Of a stretch of DNA of 64,000 nt, positions 9,910 through 18,947 are shown one piece after another (the first letter of the stretch is position 1; every line of letters starts with the position of its first letter). Location of the stretch: positions 62,001-126,000 of the forward strand of contig CADAJN010000004.1 in NCBI GenBank assembly GCA_902788365.1, written 5' to 3'. This DNA comes from an uncultured Pseudomonadota bacterium. GTDB taxonomy: Bacteria > Pseudomonadota > Alphaproteobacteria > RF32 > CAG-239. The notes under the pieces are model-generated. The model made no database searches. It was not told the DNA's origin and worked only from the letters and a program-made list of their open reading frames with translations. The position numbers were made by a program, and so were the translations under genes.

Positions 9910-10611
9910 TTATATGTGTTGTAAAGCCGGATACAGATTTGCTGTTCCATCTTTTAATTCAATTCGCTGAAAGTTAAAACTTGAAGTCAGTTGTTCATTG
10001 TGTGTGGCAATAACCACGGTTGTCCCTACTTTATTAAGTTCCACAAACAAACGCATCAATTTAACCGCTATTTCCATATCAACACTGCCGGTCGGTTCAT
10101 CGGCATATAAAATATCCGGCTTGTTAATCACGGCGCGTGCTATCGCCACTCGTTGTTTTTCACCACCGGAAAGGGTGCTACAAGGTTTATATATACTTTT
10201 ATGTAGCTCTACCCAGTGCAAAAGCTCAACCACGCGCTGATAAATTTCTTTTTCGTTCATACCGCAAACCCGAAGCGGTAGCGCAATGTTATCATAAACC
10301 GTCAAATGTTCTAAGAGCCTGAAATCTTGAAAAACCACACCAATGCGTTGTCGCATCAAAGCCAAAGTATCGCGATTTGAGAAATTAACATTTTGACCGA
10401 AAACGCGTAAAATACCTTTACTCGGCTTTTTAATCAAATATAACATACTTAACAGAGTTGTTTTGCCGGCACCGCTTTTGCCTGTAATAAAAGTAAATGA
10501 TCCGGGATTCAGTGCCAACTGAATATTACTCAAAACATCTGTTTCGTCGTATCCGACCGATACATTTTGAATATCAATAATCGGTTGTATTGCATTTGCT
10601 GTTTCTGCCAT
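9910..10611 (-). CDS. ftsE: Cell division ATP-binding protein FtsE
   Basis: ABC-type ATPase that acts with FtsX at the divisome. Walker A is GKSGAGKTT (residues 44-52), the signature is LSGGEKQRVAIARA and Walker B is DILYADEPTG, followed by the H-loop Thr-His in VVIATHNEQ. Length 233 aa fits the family. This is the first gene of a ten-gene minus-strand run down to the window start. The 116-base AT-rich gap to the divergent zinc-ribbon gene holds promoters for both directions. Confidence 0.94.
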   Translation of the reverse strand: MAETANAIQPIIDIQNVSVGYDETDVLSNIQLALNPGSFTFITGKSGAGKTTLLSMLYLIKKPSKGILRVFGQNVNFSNRDTLALMRQRIGVVFQDFRLLEHLTVYDNIALPLRVCGMNEKEIYQRVVELLHWVELHKSIYKPCSTLSGGEKQRVAIARAVINKPDILYADEPTGSVDMEIAVKLMRLFVELNKVGTTVVIATHNEQLTSSFNFQRIELKDGTANLYPALQHI

Positions 10612-10727
10612 AAAACCTCCTTCATGCGATTTTAGAATTAAAATACATCAATATTATATTTAATAAAATATTTTTTTTAATTGAATCTACATAAAATTAG
10701 AATATAGTGTAAAAAAAAGAGGTTAAT

Positions 10728-11636
10728 ATGTTAATAAGTTGTCCGAAATGTCATGCCGTTTATCAGGTGTCGGCTGAAAGTATATCACCTGAAGGTAAAC
10801 GATTTAAATGTGCCGAATGCGGTAATGTATGGACGGCATATCCTGAAGATGCCCAAAATATGGAACCGGAAATATTGCATGCACCGCAAACCGATACCGA
10901 TTCTTCAATGCCATCAGAAAATACTGCTTCGGTGGTGCAACAGCCGTCGGTATCTGAACCATCTCAGCGTATTGCCCCGACACATAATGATACAGATGCC
11001 GATTTAACAGAGATGTTTCATCGTTTGCAACAAGATACAAAAGGTTTATTTAACGATTCACCTGCATCTCAAACAGATAAATATGTGGCACTGAAGCGCA
11101 AAATGCAGCTCATTTTTTCGCCGTTGATGATTAATTGCACCATTGCTCTATTTATTATTCTTTCCACTTTGTTTATCGGCTATCGCAACCGCTATGAAAT
11201 TGTCGGTTATATGCCGGTATTAGAAGATTTTTACGATAAACTCGGTTTGGAAAGCATTTATGCCGGACGCGATGTGGTTTTCCAAGATGTGGAAGTAAAA
11301 CATACCGAACGTCGCGGTCAGCATTTTATTGAAATTTACGGCCAAATTTACAATAAAGGTAAACGCAAATCACAGGTTTTGCCTATTCGCGCGGTTATGC
11401 GCAATATGCAAGGGGAAATTGCCGCCGAAGAAACCAAAATTTTAACCATGCGCACGTTGGAACCTAAATTTAGTTCAATCTTCTTATTAGTGCTGGAAAA
11501 CAAAACGGCAGATGCCAAAAAAATTACTTTAACTTTTGATTCGGATTTACATAAGAAAATCGTAGCCGAAGAAAAAGATAAATTGGCTGTAGAACAAGCC
11601 AGAGAACAAGAACGATTAAAAAATATTCGCAGATAA
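10728..11636 (+). CDS. Zinc-ribbon (MJ0042-type) DUF3426 membrane protein
   Basis: Protein of 302 aa with an N-terminal zinc ribbon (Cys5, Cys8, Cys28, Cys31 in the pattern CPKC and CAEC), a low-complexity linker, one membrane helix at about residues 134-152, and a C-terminal extracytoplasmic DUF3426 domain ending in a charged tail. The family is widespread beside ftsE in Alphaproteobacteria, as here, and is uncharacterised; a regulatory or envelope-associated role is guesswork. A GAGG ribosome binding site precedes the ATG. yqeY follows after 10 bases. Confidence 0.85.
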   Translation: MLISCPKCHAVYQVSAESISPEGKRFKCAECGNVWTAYPEDAQNMEPEILHAPQTDTDSSMPSENTASVVQQPSVSEPSQRIAPTHNDTDADLTEMFHRLQQDTKGLFNDSPASQTDKYVALKRKMQLIFSPLMINCTIALFIILSTLFIGYRNRYEIVGYMPVLEDFYDKLGLESIYAGRDVVFQDVEVKHTERRGQHFIEIYGQIYNKGKRKSQVLPIRAVMRNMQGEIAAEETKILTMRTLEPKFSSIFLLVLENKTADAKKITLTFDSDLHKKIVAEEKDKLAVEQAREQERLKNIRR

Positions 11637-11646
11637 GGAATTAAAA

Positions 11647-12099
11647 ATGTTAAGAGAAGATTTACAAAACAGCTTAAAAGAAGCTATGAAACAAAGAGAT
11701 ACCAAAACCGTTGATGCCGTGCGATTGATTATTGCCGGCCAAAAAGAAAAAGATGTTGAAGCACGCGGTAAAGGATTGGAAAAAGCCAGTGATGCCGATT
11801 TGCTCTCCATGATGCAGACTATGATTAAACAACGCAACGAATCTATCCGTATTTATAGAGAAAATAATCGCGAAGATTTAGCTGCCAAAGAACAAAGTGA
11901 AATTGATGTTATCAGCCGCTTTTTACCAAAACAAATGAGTCAAGCTGAAGTTGAGACCGCCGTTAAAGATGCCATTACCGCTACCGGTGCTGCCGGTATA
12001 AAGGATATGGGTAAAGTTATGGGCGCCTTGAAAGCCAAATACACCGGTCAAATGGATTTTGGTGCCGCTTCTGCTTTGATTAAAAGTTTATTAGCTTAA
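11647..12099 (+). CDS. yqeY: YqeY/GatB-domain protein
   Basis: All-helical protein of 150 aa matching the stand-alone YqeY family, whose C-terminal half resembles the tail domain of GatB. Landmarks are the N-terminal LREDLQNSLKEAMKQRD, the middle KQRNESIRIYRENNREDLAAKE and the C-terminal KDMGKVMGALKAKYTGQMD. In many bacteria yqeY lies directly before dnaG or beside rpsU; here dnaG follows after 13 bases. A tRNA-related role is suspected from the GatB similarity but is not proven. Confidence 0.92.
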   Translation: MLREDLQNSLKEAMKQRDTKTVDAVRLIIAGQKEKDVEARGKGLEKASDADLLSMMQTMIKQRNESIRIYRENNREDLAAKEQSEIDVISRFLPKQMSQAEVETAVKDAITATGAAGIKDMGKVMGALKAKYTGQMDFGAASALIKSLLA

Positions 12100-12112
12100 T
12101 AAAGCATTTGGC

Positions 12113-13939
12113 ATGAACGATGAATTACAAAATTTCTTAGATGAATTACGTAGCCGAATTTCTATTGCCGATGTTATCGGGCAAAAAGTAAAACTGACCA
12201 AGCGCGGCCGCGAATACACCGGTTTATGCCCTTTTCACCATGAAAAAACTCCCTCTTTCACAATTAACGAGAGCAAAGGGTTTTATCATTGTTTTGGTTG
12301 CGGTGCACACGGTGATATTGTGCGTTTTTTGATGGATTCGGAAGGACTGCCGTTTATTGAAGCGGTCAAAAAGCTCGCTGATAAGGTTGGTATGCAGTTG
12401 CCGGCTTTTTCCAAGGAAAGTCAGGAACAAAGCCAAAAACGTAAATCTCTGTATGAAATTATGGACATGGCAGCAGCTTTTTTTGAAAAAAATCTGCGTC
12501 TGCCGATTGGCGCCAAAGGTTTAGCTTATTTCAAAAACAAGCGCGGCTTATCGGATGAAATTATTCAAAAATTCAGACTTGGCTATGCACCAAACAATAA
12601 CGGCTTAAAAGCACTGCTGATTTCCAAAGGCATCAGCGAATCTGAAATGGCCGAGCTTGGACTGATTGCCGTTCCCGAAGATAAAAATCGCTCTTCACAC
12701 GACTTTTTCCGTGATCGTGTTATGATTCCGATTATGGATAAACAAGGTCATATCATTGCGTTTGGCGGGCGAATTCTGGATGACGGGCAACCAAAATATT
12801 TGAATTCTCCGGAAACACCGATTTTTAATAAACGCCGCATTCTTTATAATATGACACATGCGCGTGAGCCGGCGTATGCACAAAAACGGCTTATTATTTG
12901 CGAAGGCTATATGGATGTTATTGCACTTGACAGTTTCGGCTTTCATTACGCAACTGCCCCTTTAGGAACGGCACTAACCGAGGAACAAATCATAGAAGCG
13001 TGGAAAGTTTGCCCAACGCCTACACTTTGTTTTGACGGTGACGGTGCCGGTATTAAGGCGGCGATTCGTTCCATAGACCGTGTTTTACCGATTTTGCGTG
13101 CCGGATATTCGGTTAATTATATCTTTTTGAAAGAGAAAAAAGACCCCGATGAACTACTGCATACGTTAGGTCCGGCTGTTTTTGAGCAATATTTGCAACA
13201 TGCCAAACCCCTCGTGGATATCTTATGGCATAAATGCAAAATGAATAAAGACACCGATACGCCGGAACAAAAAGCATTGATTGAAAAAGAAACATTTGAA
13301 GAAGTGGGCAAAATTAAAGATGTGCAAATCCGCAATTACTATGCACAAGAGATGAAAAAACGTATCTATTATGCTTTTGGTAAAGGGGCGTCTCCGGTAA
13401 CGGAAAACAAACATCCGGCAACACGACATACCAATAACAAGAACGGCAATTCCAACCGTCAATCGGCAACGCACTATCATTTGGTCAAAAAACCGCCGCT
13501 TACAAATCTGGATTTACGTAATATTATTGCCGCAATGATTTTGTATCCGGAGCTGATCGGTAAATATGAAGAACGTTTGACAGCCTTTGAAATTGATCGC
13601 TCGCCGATGGCGCGAATTTTAAATGAAATGATTGAAATTAACCAAAACGAAGAACGTCCGGACAGTGAAATTTTGTTGGAGAAAATTAAACTTAACTTTG
13701 CTGCTGAAATTGGTGATTTATGGGAACTGAATATGTATCGTCAGCAAAAATCTTCTATGCTTGACTTAAAACAACAAATAGACAGCAGTCTAAATAATAT
13801 ACAGCTAAAACAAATAGATGCAGACATTAAGGAATGTGTTAAATTAATGCAATCACAGCCGGAGAATTTGAATGAGCTCAATGCGCGTTATGCGCAACTG
13901 GTTAAGGAGCGTAATGCTTTATTGCTAGCCGATGCATAA
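12113..13939 (+). CDS. dnaG: DNA primase
   Basis: Synthesises RNA primers at the replication fork. The N-terminal CHC2 zinc ribbon has Cys39, His42, Cys60 and Cys63; the catalytic TOPRIM domain has EGYMD at 264-268 and FDGDGAG at 317-323; the C-terminal region (after about residue 430) would bind DnaB. Length 608 aa is normal. The upstream neighbour is yqeY; the usual downstream rpoD is not present, and tRNA-Lys follows instead. Confidence 0.96.
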   Translation: MNDELQNFLDELRSRISIADVIGQKVKLTKRGREYTGLCPFHHEKTPSFTINESKGFYHCFGCGAHGDIVRFLMDSEGLPFIEAVKKLADKVGMQLPAFSKESQEQSQKRKSLYEIMDMAAAFFEKNLRLPIGAKGLAYFKNKRGLSDEIIQKFRLGYAPNNNGLKALLISKGISESEMAELGLIAVPEDKNRSSHDFFRDRVMIPIMDKQGHIIAFGGRILDDGQPKYLNSPETPIFNKRRILYNMTHAREPAYAQKRLIICEGYMDVIALDSFGFHYATAPLGTALTEEQIIEAWKVCPTPTLCFDGDGAGIKAAIRSIDRVLPILRAGYSVNYIFLKEKKDPDELLHTLGPAVFEQYLQHAKPLVDILWHKCKMNKDTDTPEQKALIEKETFEEVGKIKDVQIRNYYAQEMKKRIYYAFGKGASPVTENKHPATRHTNNKNGNSNRQSATHYHLVKKPPLTNLDLRNIIAAMILYPELIGKYEERLTAFEIDRSPMARILNEMIEINQNEERPDSEILLEKIKLNFAAEIGDLWELNMYRQQKSSMLDLKQQIDSSLNNIQLKQIDADIKECVKLMQSQPENLNELNARYAQLVKERNALLLADA

Positions 13940-13967
13940 AATGTATCATATTTTTATAAAAAAGTTC

Positions 13968-13996
13968 TTGCATTATTAAATTTATTGCTTTATATA
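13968..13996 (+). promoter_or_regulatory. Promoter for tRNA-Lys
   Basis: A -35 box TTGCAT at 13968-13973 and a -10 box TATATA at 13991-13996, separated by 17 bases, lie about 18 bases before the tRNA 5' end. The same TTGnnn-17-TAnnnn layout is seen before four tRNA transcription units in this window. Confidence 0.7.
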
Positions 13997-14013
13997 GGTA
14001 TTGATTTAAGAAT

Positions 14014-14090
14014 GCGTGCGTAGCTCAGTTGGCTAGAGCAACTGACTCTTAATCAGTGGGTCCAGGGTTCGAATCCCTGCGCGCGTACCA
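14014..14090 (+). tRNA. tRNA-Lys (CUU anticodon)
   Basis: A 77-base cloverleaf with encoded CCA. The acceptor GCGTGCG pairs with CGCGCGT (including G-U pairs), the anticodon stem is ACTGA/TCAGT with loop CTCTTAA giving CTT, and the T-arm is CAGGG-TTCGAAT-CCCTG. Reads AAG codons. Confidence 0.95.
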
Positions 14091-14097
14091 GATAATA

Positions 14098-14124
14098 AAG
14101 AAGCACCCTTTGGGTGCTTCTTTT
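14098..14124 (+). terminator. Intrinsic terminator after tRNA-Lys
   Basis: A perfect 11-bp stem (AAGAAGCACCC with GGGTGCTTCTT) and a 3-base loop, followed by T residues. The next 250 bases to 14372 hold no gene. They contain a second small hairpin (CCCTGT-AA-ACAGGG at 14152-14165) and AT-rich sequence before the DXS-like gene. Confidence 0.85.
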
Positions 14125-14372
14125 GTTATCCGGCAAAATAAGAGATAAGCCCCCTGTAAACAGGGTTTGACTACAAAACGAGAAGCTGATTTCAGAATAC
14201 TGCCCCTTGAAGGTGAGCGAATACGAAGAATAAAACATAACAAAATCCTTTCTTGCCTTGCCCGATATTTTTTTAAGTTTTCAAAATTTTCGTGGATAAA
14301 ATATAAAAAAAATTTCCTTTAATCATAATACTAAAGATATTATATTGCTTAAATTAATAAAGGATAAAATAC

Positions 14373-16130
14373 ATGTATGACATTTTGCAGACCATTAACT
14401 CACCGGCTGACGTTAAAAAATTAAACGCCGCTCAACTAAATACATTAGCCGCAGATATTCGTGACGCACTTTTTAACCGCCTGACTAAAATCGGCGGCCA
14501 TTGCGGACCTAATTTCGGCATTGTGGAAACAACCATTGCCCTGCACTATGTTTTTGATTCTCCTCGTGATAAATTTGTTTTTGATGTATCACACCAAAGC
14601 TATCCGCATAAAATGTTAACCGGACGCAAAGCCGGCTATATTGATGATACCCATTTCAAAGAAGATTCCGGTTATACCAATCCGGAAGAAAGTGAGCATG
14701 ATTTATTTAATATCGGGCATACTTCCACCTCAATTTCGCTTGCCAGCGGTTTGGTTAAAGCGCGCGATTTAAAAGGCCAAAAACACAATGTTATCGCGCT
14801 TATCGGCGACGGTTCGCTTACCGGCGGCGAGGCTTTGGAAGCACTTGATTTTGCCGGCTCGGAAATTAAGTCAAATTTTATCATTATCGTGAATGATAAT
14901 CAGCAGGCGATTGCCGAGTGCCACGGCGGAATTTGCGAACACTTAAACGAACTTCGCGCCACTAAGGGCAAAGCTCAAAACAATATTTTCAAATCACTCG
15001 GCTTGGATTATATCTATGAAGAAAACGGCAACGATATTCAGGCCATGATTAAAGTTTTACAAAAAGTCAAAGATATTGACCACCCGATTGTTTTACATAT
15101 TAACACACAAAAAGGCAAAGGCTTTGAATTGGCTGAGAAAAATCGCGAGGCTTGGCACTGGTGTATGCCGTTTGATAAAACAACCGGTAAATGGAATGTC
15201 ACTTTCCCGACCGAAAGCTATACCGGTTTGACCACACAATATATTATGCAAAAAGCCAAACAAGATAAAGACTTTGTCGTTATTACCCCGGCCATGCCGA
15301 TGACTGCGGGCTTAACGCCTGATTTGCGTGAACAACTCGGCGCACAATATGTGGATACCGGCATTACCGAAGAACACGCCGTGGCCATGGCGTCCGGAAT
15401 TGCCAAAGCCGGCGGTAAACCGCTTTTGGTTACAAATTCTACCTTTATACAACGCACTTATGACCAAATTTCGCAAGATGTATGCATAAATGGCAATCCG
15501 GTAACGATTTTGCTTAATTTTGCTTCATTTGAGGGCTTAACCGACGTCACCCATCTGGGTATTTTTGCTATTTCGGCGTTTTCAAACATTCCGAATTTAG
15601 TGATGTTGGCACCGACTTCTAAAGAAGAATACCTCAATATGTTAAATTGGTCGGTAGAACAAAAAGAACATCCGGTCATGATTTTAATGCCGGGAAATGC
15701 CGTAACCTCGCGAGCGGCAGATAAAAATTTTGATGCGCTTAATACATTCAAAATTGAGCAACAGGGCAAAAAAGTTGCAATTTTGGCGTTGGGCGATTTT
15801 TATCAGCGCGGCGAAGAATTAGCCACGCAAATCAAAAACGAGCTTGACTTTAATCCGACGTTAATTAACCCGCGTTTTGCTTCCGGCTTAGATCAAAAAT
15901 TGCTCAAAGAATTGCAACAAAATCATCAACTGGTTATCACGCTGGAAGATGGTATTTTAGACGGCGGTTTCGGGCAGAAAGTGGCATCGTTCTATGGCAC
16001 AACCAATATGAAAACCAAAACTTACGGGCTCAACAAAGAATTTTATGATCGCTATAATCCGCAAGAGCTATTGCGTCAACTTGGTATAACGAATGAGCAG
16101 ATTATTGCCGATATTAAAAATCTGCTGTAA
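14373..16130 (+). CDS. DXS-like thiamine-diphosphate enzyme (1-deoxyxylulose-5-phosphate synthase family)
   Basis: Protein of 585 aa, shorter than the usual 620-640 for DXS. The thiamine-diphosphate machinery is intact: His43 in GGHCG, DVSHQSYPHK with His74, the GDGSLTGG and ND motif at 145-175, and the catalytic Glu333 in ITEEHAV. The substrate end differs. The conserved DRAG segment of DXS is NFAS at 382-385 and the YPRGN segment is MPGN at 439-442, so two arginines that hold the phosphate in characterised DXS are absent. It is therefore either a divergent DXS or a paralogue with another substrate. A normal ATG start is used. The YjbR gene follows after 1 base. Confidence 0.8.
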   Translation: MYDILQTINSPADVKKLNAAQLNTLAADIRDALFNRLTKIGGHCGPNFGIVETTIALHYVFDSPRDKFVFDVSHQSYPHKMLTGRKAGYIDDTHFKEDSGYTNPEESEHDLFNIGHTSTSISLASGLVKARDLKGQKHNVIALIGDGSLTGGEALEALDFAGSEIKSNFIIIVNDNQQAIAECHGGICEHLNELRATKGKAQNNIFKSLGLDYIYEENGNDIQAMIKVLQKVKDIDHPIVLHINTQKGKGFELAEKNREAWHWCMPFDKTTGKWNVTFPTESYTGLTTQYIMQKAKQDKDFVVITPAMPMTAGLTPDLREQLGAQYVDTGITEEHAVAMASGIAKAGGKPLLVTNSTFIQRTYDQISQDVCINGNPVTILLNFASFEGLTDVTHLGIFAISAFSNIPNLVMLAPTSKEEYLNMLNWSVEQKEHPVMILMPGNAVTSRAADKNFDALNTFKIEQQGKKVAILALGDFYQRGEELATQIKNELDFNPTLINPRFASGLDQKLLKELQQNHQLVITLEDGILDGGFGQKVASFYGTTNMKTKTYGLNKEFYDRYNPQELLRQLGITNEQIIADIKNLL

Positions 16131-16131
16131 A

Positions 16132-16827
16132 ATGAACTTAGAGCAAAACATATTCAAATGCGCAGAAGTTGACTTTGCTAAATTGGCATCCTACGGCTTT
16201 ATAAAGCGTAATGACGAATGGGTTTATGAAGAATTATTTATGAACGGTGCTTTCAGGGCTGTTGTCAAAATTGATGCCTACGGTAACGTATCCGGTGATG
16301 TTTATGAACCGGACAACGATGATATATATTTTCCTCTGCGCATTGAAAGTATGGCGGCCGGTTTTGCCGGAGAAGTCCGCGCTGCGTATGCAAAAATTTT
16401 GCAAAATATAAAAGAGAACTGTTGTCATATAAATTATTTCATCTACCCGCAGACCAATCGCCTTGCGCAAAACATTTACCAAAAATATGGCGACACGCCA
16501 ATATTTCCGTGGGAAAAATATGATGATTGCGGCGTGTTTAAAAATCCAGCCAACAACAAGTGGTATGCACTGATTATGACTATAGATAAAAGCAAGCTGG
16601 ATAAGAAGCTTAATGGCAAAGTTGAAGTAATGAATCTTAAGCTCAGCGAAGATAAAATCTTGCAACTGACACAGCAAAAAGGCTTTTATCCGGCTTATCA
16701 CATGAACAAAAAAAATTGGATAACCATTGTTTTAGATGATTCTCAGATTGATGATGTTTTGCTTGCACTGATTGATGAAAGCCACTCTTTTACAGTGGAA
16801 AAACGCTTTAAAAAAGCAAAAAAATAA
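16132..16827 (+). CDS. MmcQ/YjbR-family protein
   Basis: Protein of 231 aa with a double-wing YjbR-type fold expected from the C-terminal 100 residues (NKWYALIMTIDKSKL, ending in KKNWITIVLDDSQIDDVLLALIDESHSFT). The N-terminal part has the extension with GEVRAAYAKIL seen in longer members. The family is called DNA-binding by fold but the function is unknown. The ATG at 16132 lies 1 base after the DXS-like stop, so the two are probably co-translated. Confidence 0.8.
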   Translation: MNLEQNIFKCAEVDFAKLASYGFIKRNDEWVYEELFMNGAFRAVVKIDAYGNVSGDVYEPDNDDIYFPLRIESMAAGFAGEVRAAYAKILQNIKENCCHINYFIYPQTNRLAQNIYQKYGDTPIFPWEKYDDCGVFKNPANNKWYALIMTIDKSKLDKKLNGKVEVMNLKLSEDKILQLTQQKGFYPAYHMNKKNWITIVLDDSQIDDVLLALIDESHSFTVEKRFKKAKK

Positions 16828-16830
16828 ACA

Positions 16831-17328
16831 TCAGTGTCTGTTTTTAAAAATTTGCACCGCCGTCCATATGCTTAAAAACACATCGGTTATGGCTGACGGA
16901 TAGGCCTGAACATAAATATCGTGCACAAACCAAAGCAACAAATTAGAAATCAAAGCCCAACGCATTTGCTGTTCATCTTTAGTAATATACATAAAAAAGG
17001 TGTAGCTTGCCGAAGCCACAATCGGAAACCCACCGATAATGCCGCGATTATTTGCCCACAATCCGACAATAATGCACAAAACAGTCAATAAAAAGGTTAT
17101 TTTTTGCGTTAACCTATTTTTGTAGGCTAAAATATTTCTAATCAGAGCAATGGAATTAGTTGTCAGCGCAGCATAAGTATATAAAGCAATATTTGATAAA
17201 ATACAAAATATGACATCTAAAATCTGCCACCAAATCAAATCGTTTTTATTCTTTTTAATAACAGATATGGCAATGCAAATCGCCGAAAACAAGGAAAATA
17301 TATTGCCAATCATTAAATAAATTTGCAT
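16831..17328 (-). CDS. YgjV-like inner membrane protein
   Basis: A 165-aa protein with five or six closely spaced membrane helices from residue 3 to 150. The N-terminal MIGNIFSLFSAICIAISVIKKNKN and the middle NSIALIRNILAYKNR match the YgjV family, which has no known function. It ends 4 bases from the convergent YjbR gene and follows the HAD gene by 9 bases on the same strand. Confidence 0.75.
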   Translation of the reverse strand: MQIYLMIGNIFSLFSAICIAISVIKKNKNDLIWWQILDVIFCILSNIALYTYAALTTNSIALIRNILAYKNRLTQKITFLLTVLCIIVGLWANNRGIIGGFPIVASASYTFFMYITKDEQQMRWALISNLLLWFVHDIYVQAYPSAITDVFLSIWTAVQIFKNRH

Positions 17329-17337
17329 TGGTTTGTC

Positions 17338-18009
17338 TTAAATCAATTTTAGAAATTGTTTCACTTCTTCCATTGTGGCACACACTGCTGAAACGCCGGC
17401 ATTTTCGCATTTTTTTCTATATTCCGCCGTATTATTTCCTTCAGCTCCGACAAAAGCAATACTTTGCATTCCAGCAGCTTTGGCCGCGGCAAAATCATTC
17501 AAACTGTCCCCGATTACAATACAATCCTGCGGCTTATATCCTTTAGTTTCGGCCGCCAATAAAAATATATCCGGTGCCGGTTTACCATGAGCCACCATAT
17601 CCGCCGTAAAATAATCTGCCGGCGACATATATTTTTCAATCCATTTGAACTGTGTCATTTTCCATGTATGCTGCTCTTTGGTTGCGCCGGTGGCAATACA
17701 ATACGCAAAACGATTATCTTTCATCACATCTTCCACACCTTCTATCGGCTGCATAAAATGTGTGCCCTGATATTTGTATCCGGCATCTATTTTTTGCATA
17801 AAATCATCATCTAATTGCAGTGAAGGAAAATATCTTTCCAAGTTTTTCTTTTTTTCCCTATCGGCAATTCCGACAAGTAAATTAAATTTTTCGTCTTCGC
17901 TCAGTGTCAGATTTTTTTCTTTTTTTAATGTTTCAAACCAAACAGCAATCCATAATTTTTCACTATCGGCAATCACGCCGTCAAAATCCCATATAATCAA
18001 TTTTTTCAT
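17338..18009 (-). CDS. HAD-superfamily phosphatase (subfamily IA)
   Basis: Cytoplasmic hydrolase of 223 aa. Motif I is WDFDGVIADSE (nucleophile Asp8, acid Asp10), motif II is CIATGATKEQHTW, motif III holds KPAPDIF and motif IV is CIVIGDSLNDFAAAKAAGM. The helical cap between motifs I and II marks subfamily IA (phosphoglycolate phosphatase/beta-phosphoglucomutase type). The substrate cannot be read from the sequence. GGAGTAAAAA precedes the start. Confidence 0.87.
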   Translation of the reverse strand: MKKLIIWDFDGVIADSEKLWIAVWFETLKKEKNLTLSEDEKFNLLVGIADREKKKNLERYFPSLQLDDDFMQKIDAGYKYQGTHFMQPIEGVEDVMKDNRFAYCIATGATKEQHTWKMTQFKWIEKYMSPADYFTADMVAHGKPAPDIFLLAAETKGYKPQDCIVIGDSLNDFAAAKAAGMQSIAFVGAEGNNTAEYRKKCENAGVSAVCATMEEVKQFLKLI

Positions 18010-18062
18010 TTTTTACTCCATTTGTTTTCAGCTATATCACAAAATCAAAAAAATCTCAAGAT

Positions 18063-18095
18063 AAAACAAAAAGCCGCCGGTTTTAGCCGACGGCT
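18063..18095 (-). terminator. Intrinsic terminator after the DUF378 gene
   Basis: Read on the minus strand, AGCCGTCGG and CCGGCGGCT form a nine-pair stem with one G-T wobble, followed by TTTTTGTTTT. Confidence 0.75.
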
Positions 18096-18117
18096 GAGAT
18101 GTTTCAGCAATAGTCAA

Positions 18118-18303
18118 TTATTTAATCATATAAGCAAATAATGCATATAATGCCGCCACACCGACAATGATATATACAACCGATGCTACAACCGGCGCGA
18201 ACGCAAACAGCCATTCCACCAAATTAAAGTGAAAAGCACCCACTAAGCCCCAGTTGATACCACCAATAATTGTTAATAACAAAGCTATTCTTTTTAATGC
18301 CAT
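18118..18303 (-). CDS. DUF378 small membrane protein
   Basis: A 61-aa protein made of two membrane helices. The N-terminal signature is LLLTIIGGINWGLVGAF and the second helix is SVVYIIVGVAALYALFAYMI; both are diagnostic of DUF378. The role is unknown. A GGAG-type ribosome binding site precedes the ATG, and a terminator follows, so it is a monocistronic unit. Confidence 0.88.
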   Translation of the reverse strand: MALKRIALLLTIIGGINWGLVGAFHFNLVEWLFAFAPVVASVVYIIVGVAALYALFAYMIK

Positions 18304-18434
18304 AGTTTTTCTCCTTTTTTATGATTTTGTATTAAATTTATATTGCAAAGCTTAACTTTGTGTAAAAAATATAATATCATTTGCCAAATATCAAAGATTC
18401 GCATATCAATAAAAATAACAGAAAGGAGTTTTTG

Positions 18435-18935
18435 ATGTCTGAAAAATTAGCTTTATTGATTGCCACATACGCTGGTTTAGGTTTGTCGCCCAAAGCACCG
18501 GGCACGGTCGGCTCTGTTGGCACATTACCGTTAGCCTTTGTTTTGGCATATTTTTTCGGCGCCTATGGTATCATTATTGCCGCTATCATCATTTTTGCCG
18601 TCGGCACATTAGCAACCGATGTTATCATTCGTGATTCGGCTGAAAAAGATCCCGGTAAAGTAGTAATTGATGAAGTTGTCGGTCAACTTTTAACTTTTGT
18701 TTTTATTGCCGATTCAATGCTTTATCATAATTTTGAAAATTGGTGGTTATATCTTATCGGACTTTTGACATTCCGCTTTTTTGATATCTGTAAAATGGGA
18801 CCGGTCAAATGGTTTGACAGCAAAATGAAAAATGCTTTCGGCGTTATGATGGACGATGTCTGCGCCGGTTTGATCGGCGGCGTTATCATCTGGGGCGTTA
18901 TAACATATTTTAATACCCACGGCATATCGCTTTAA
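18435..18935 (+). CDS. pgpA: Phosphatidylglycerophosphatase A
   Basis: Removes phosphate from phosphatidylglycerophosphate to give phosphatidylglycerol at the inner membrane. The signature LSPKAPGTVGSVGTLPLAF sits at the N-terminus, DPGKVVIDEVVGQLLTF in the middle, and RFFDICKMGPVKWFD later, with four membrane helices in between. The start at 18435 is set by AAAGGAG 7 bases upstream; an upstream in-frame codon at 18381 has no such site. Length 166 aa is typical. Confidence 0.94.
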   Translation: MSEKLALLIATYAGLGLSPKAPGTVGSVGTLPLAFVLAYFFGAYGIIIAAIIIFAVGTLATDVIIRDSAEKDPGKVVIDEVVGQLLTFVFIADSMLYHNFENWWLYLIGLLTFRFFDICKMGPVKWFDSKMKNAFGVMMDDVCAGLIGGVIIWGVITYFNTHGISL

Positions 18936-18947
18936 TGCCCAAACGTT

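Noticed and set aside
14049-14243. Open frames antisense to tRNA-Lys ending in ARRDSNPGPTD
   Set aside because: This peptide is the classic translation of the reverse strand of a tRNA; there is no ribosome binding site, and the frame covers the terminator.
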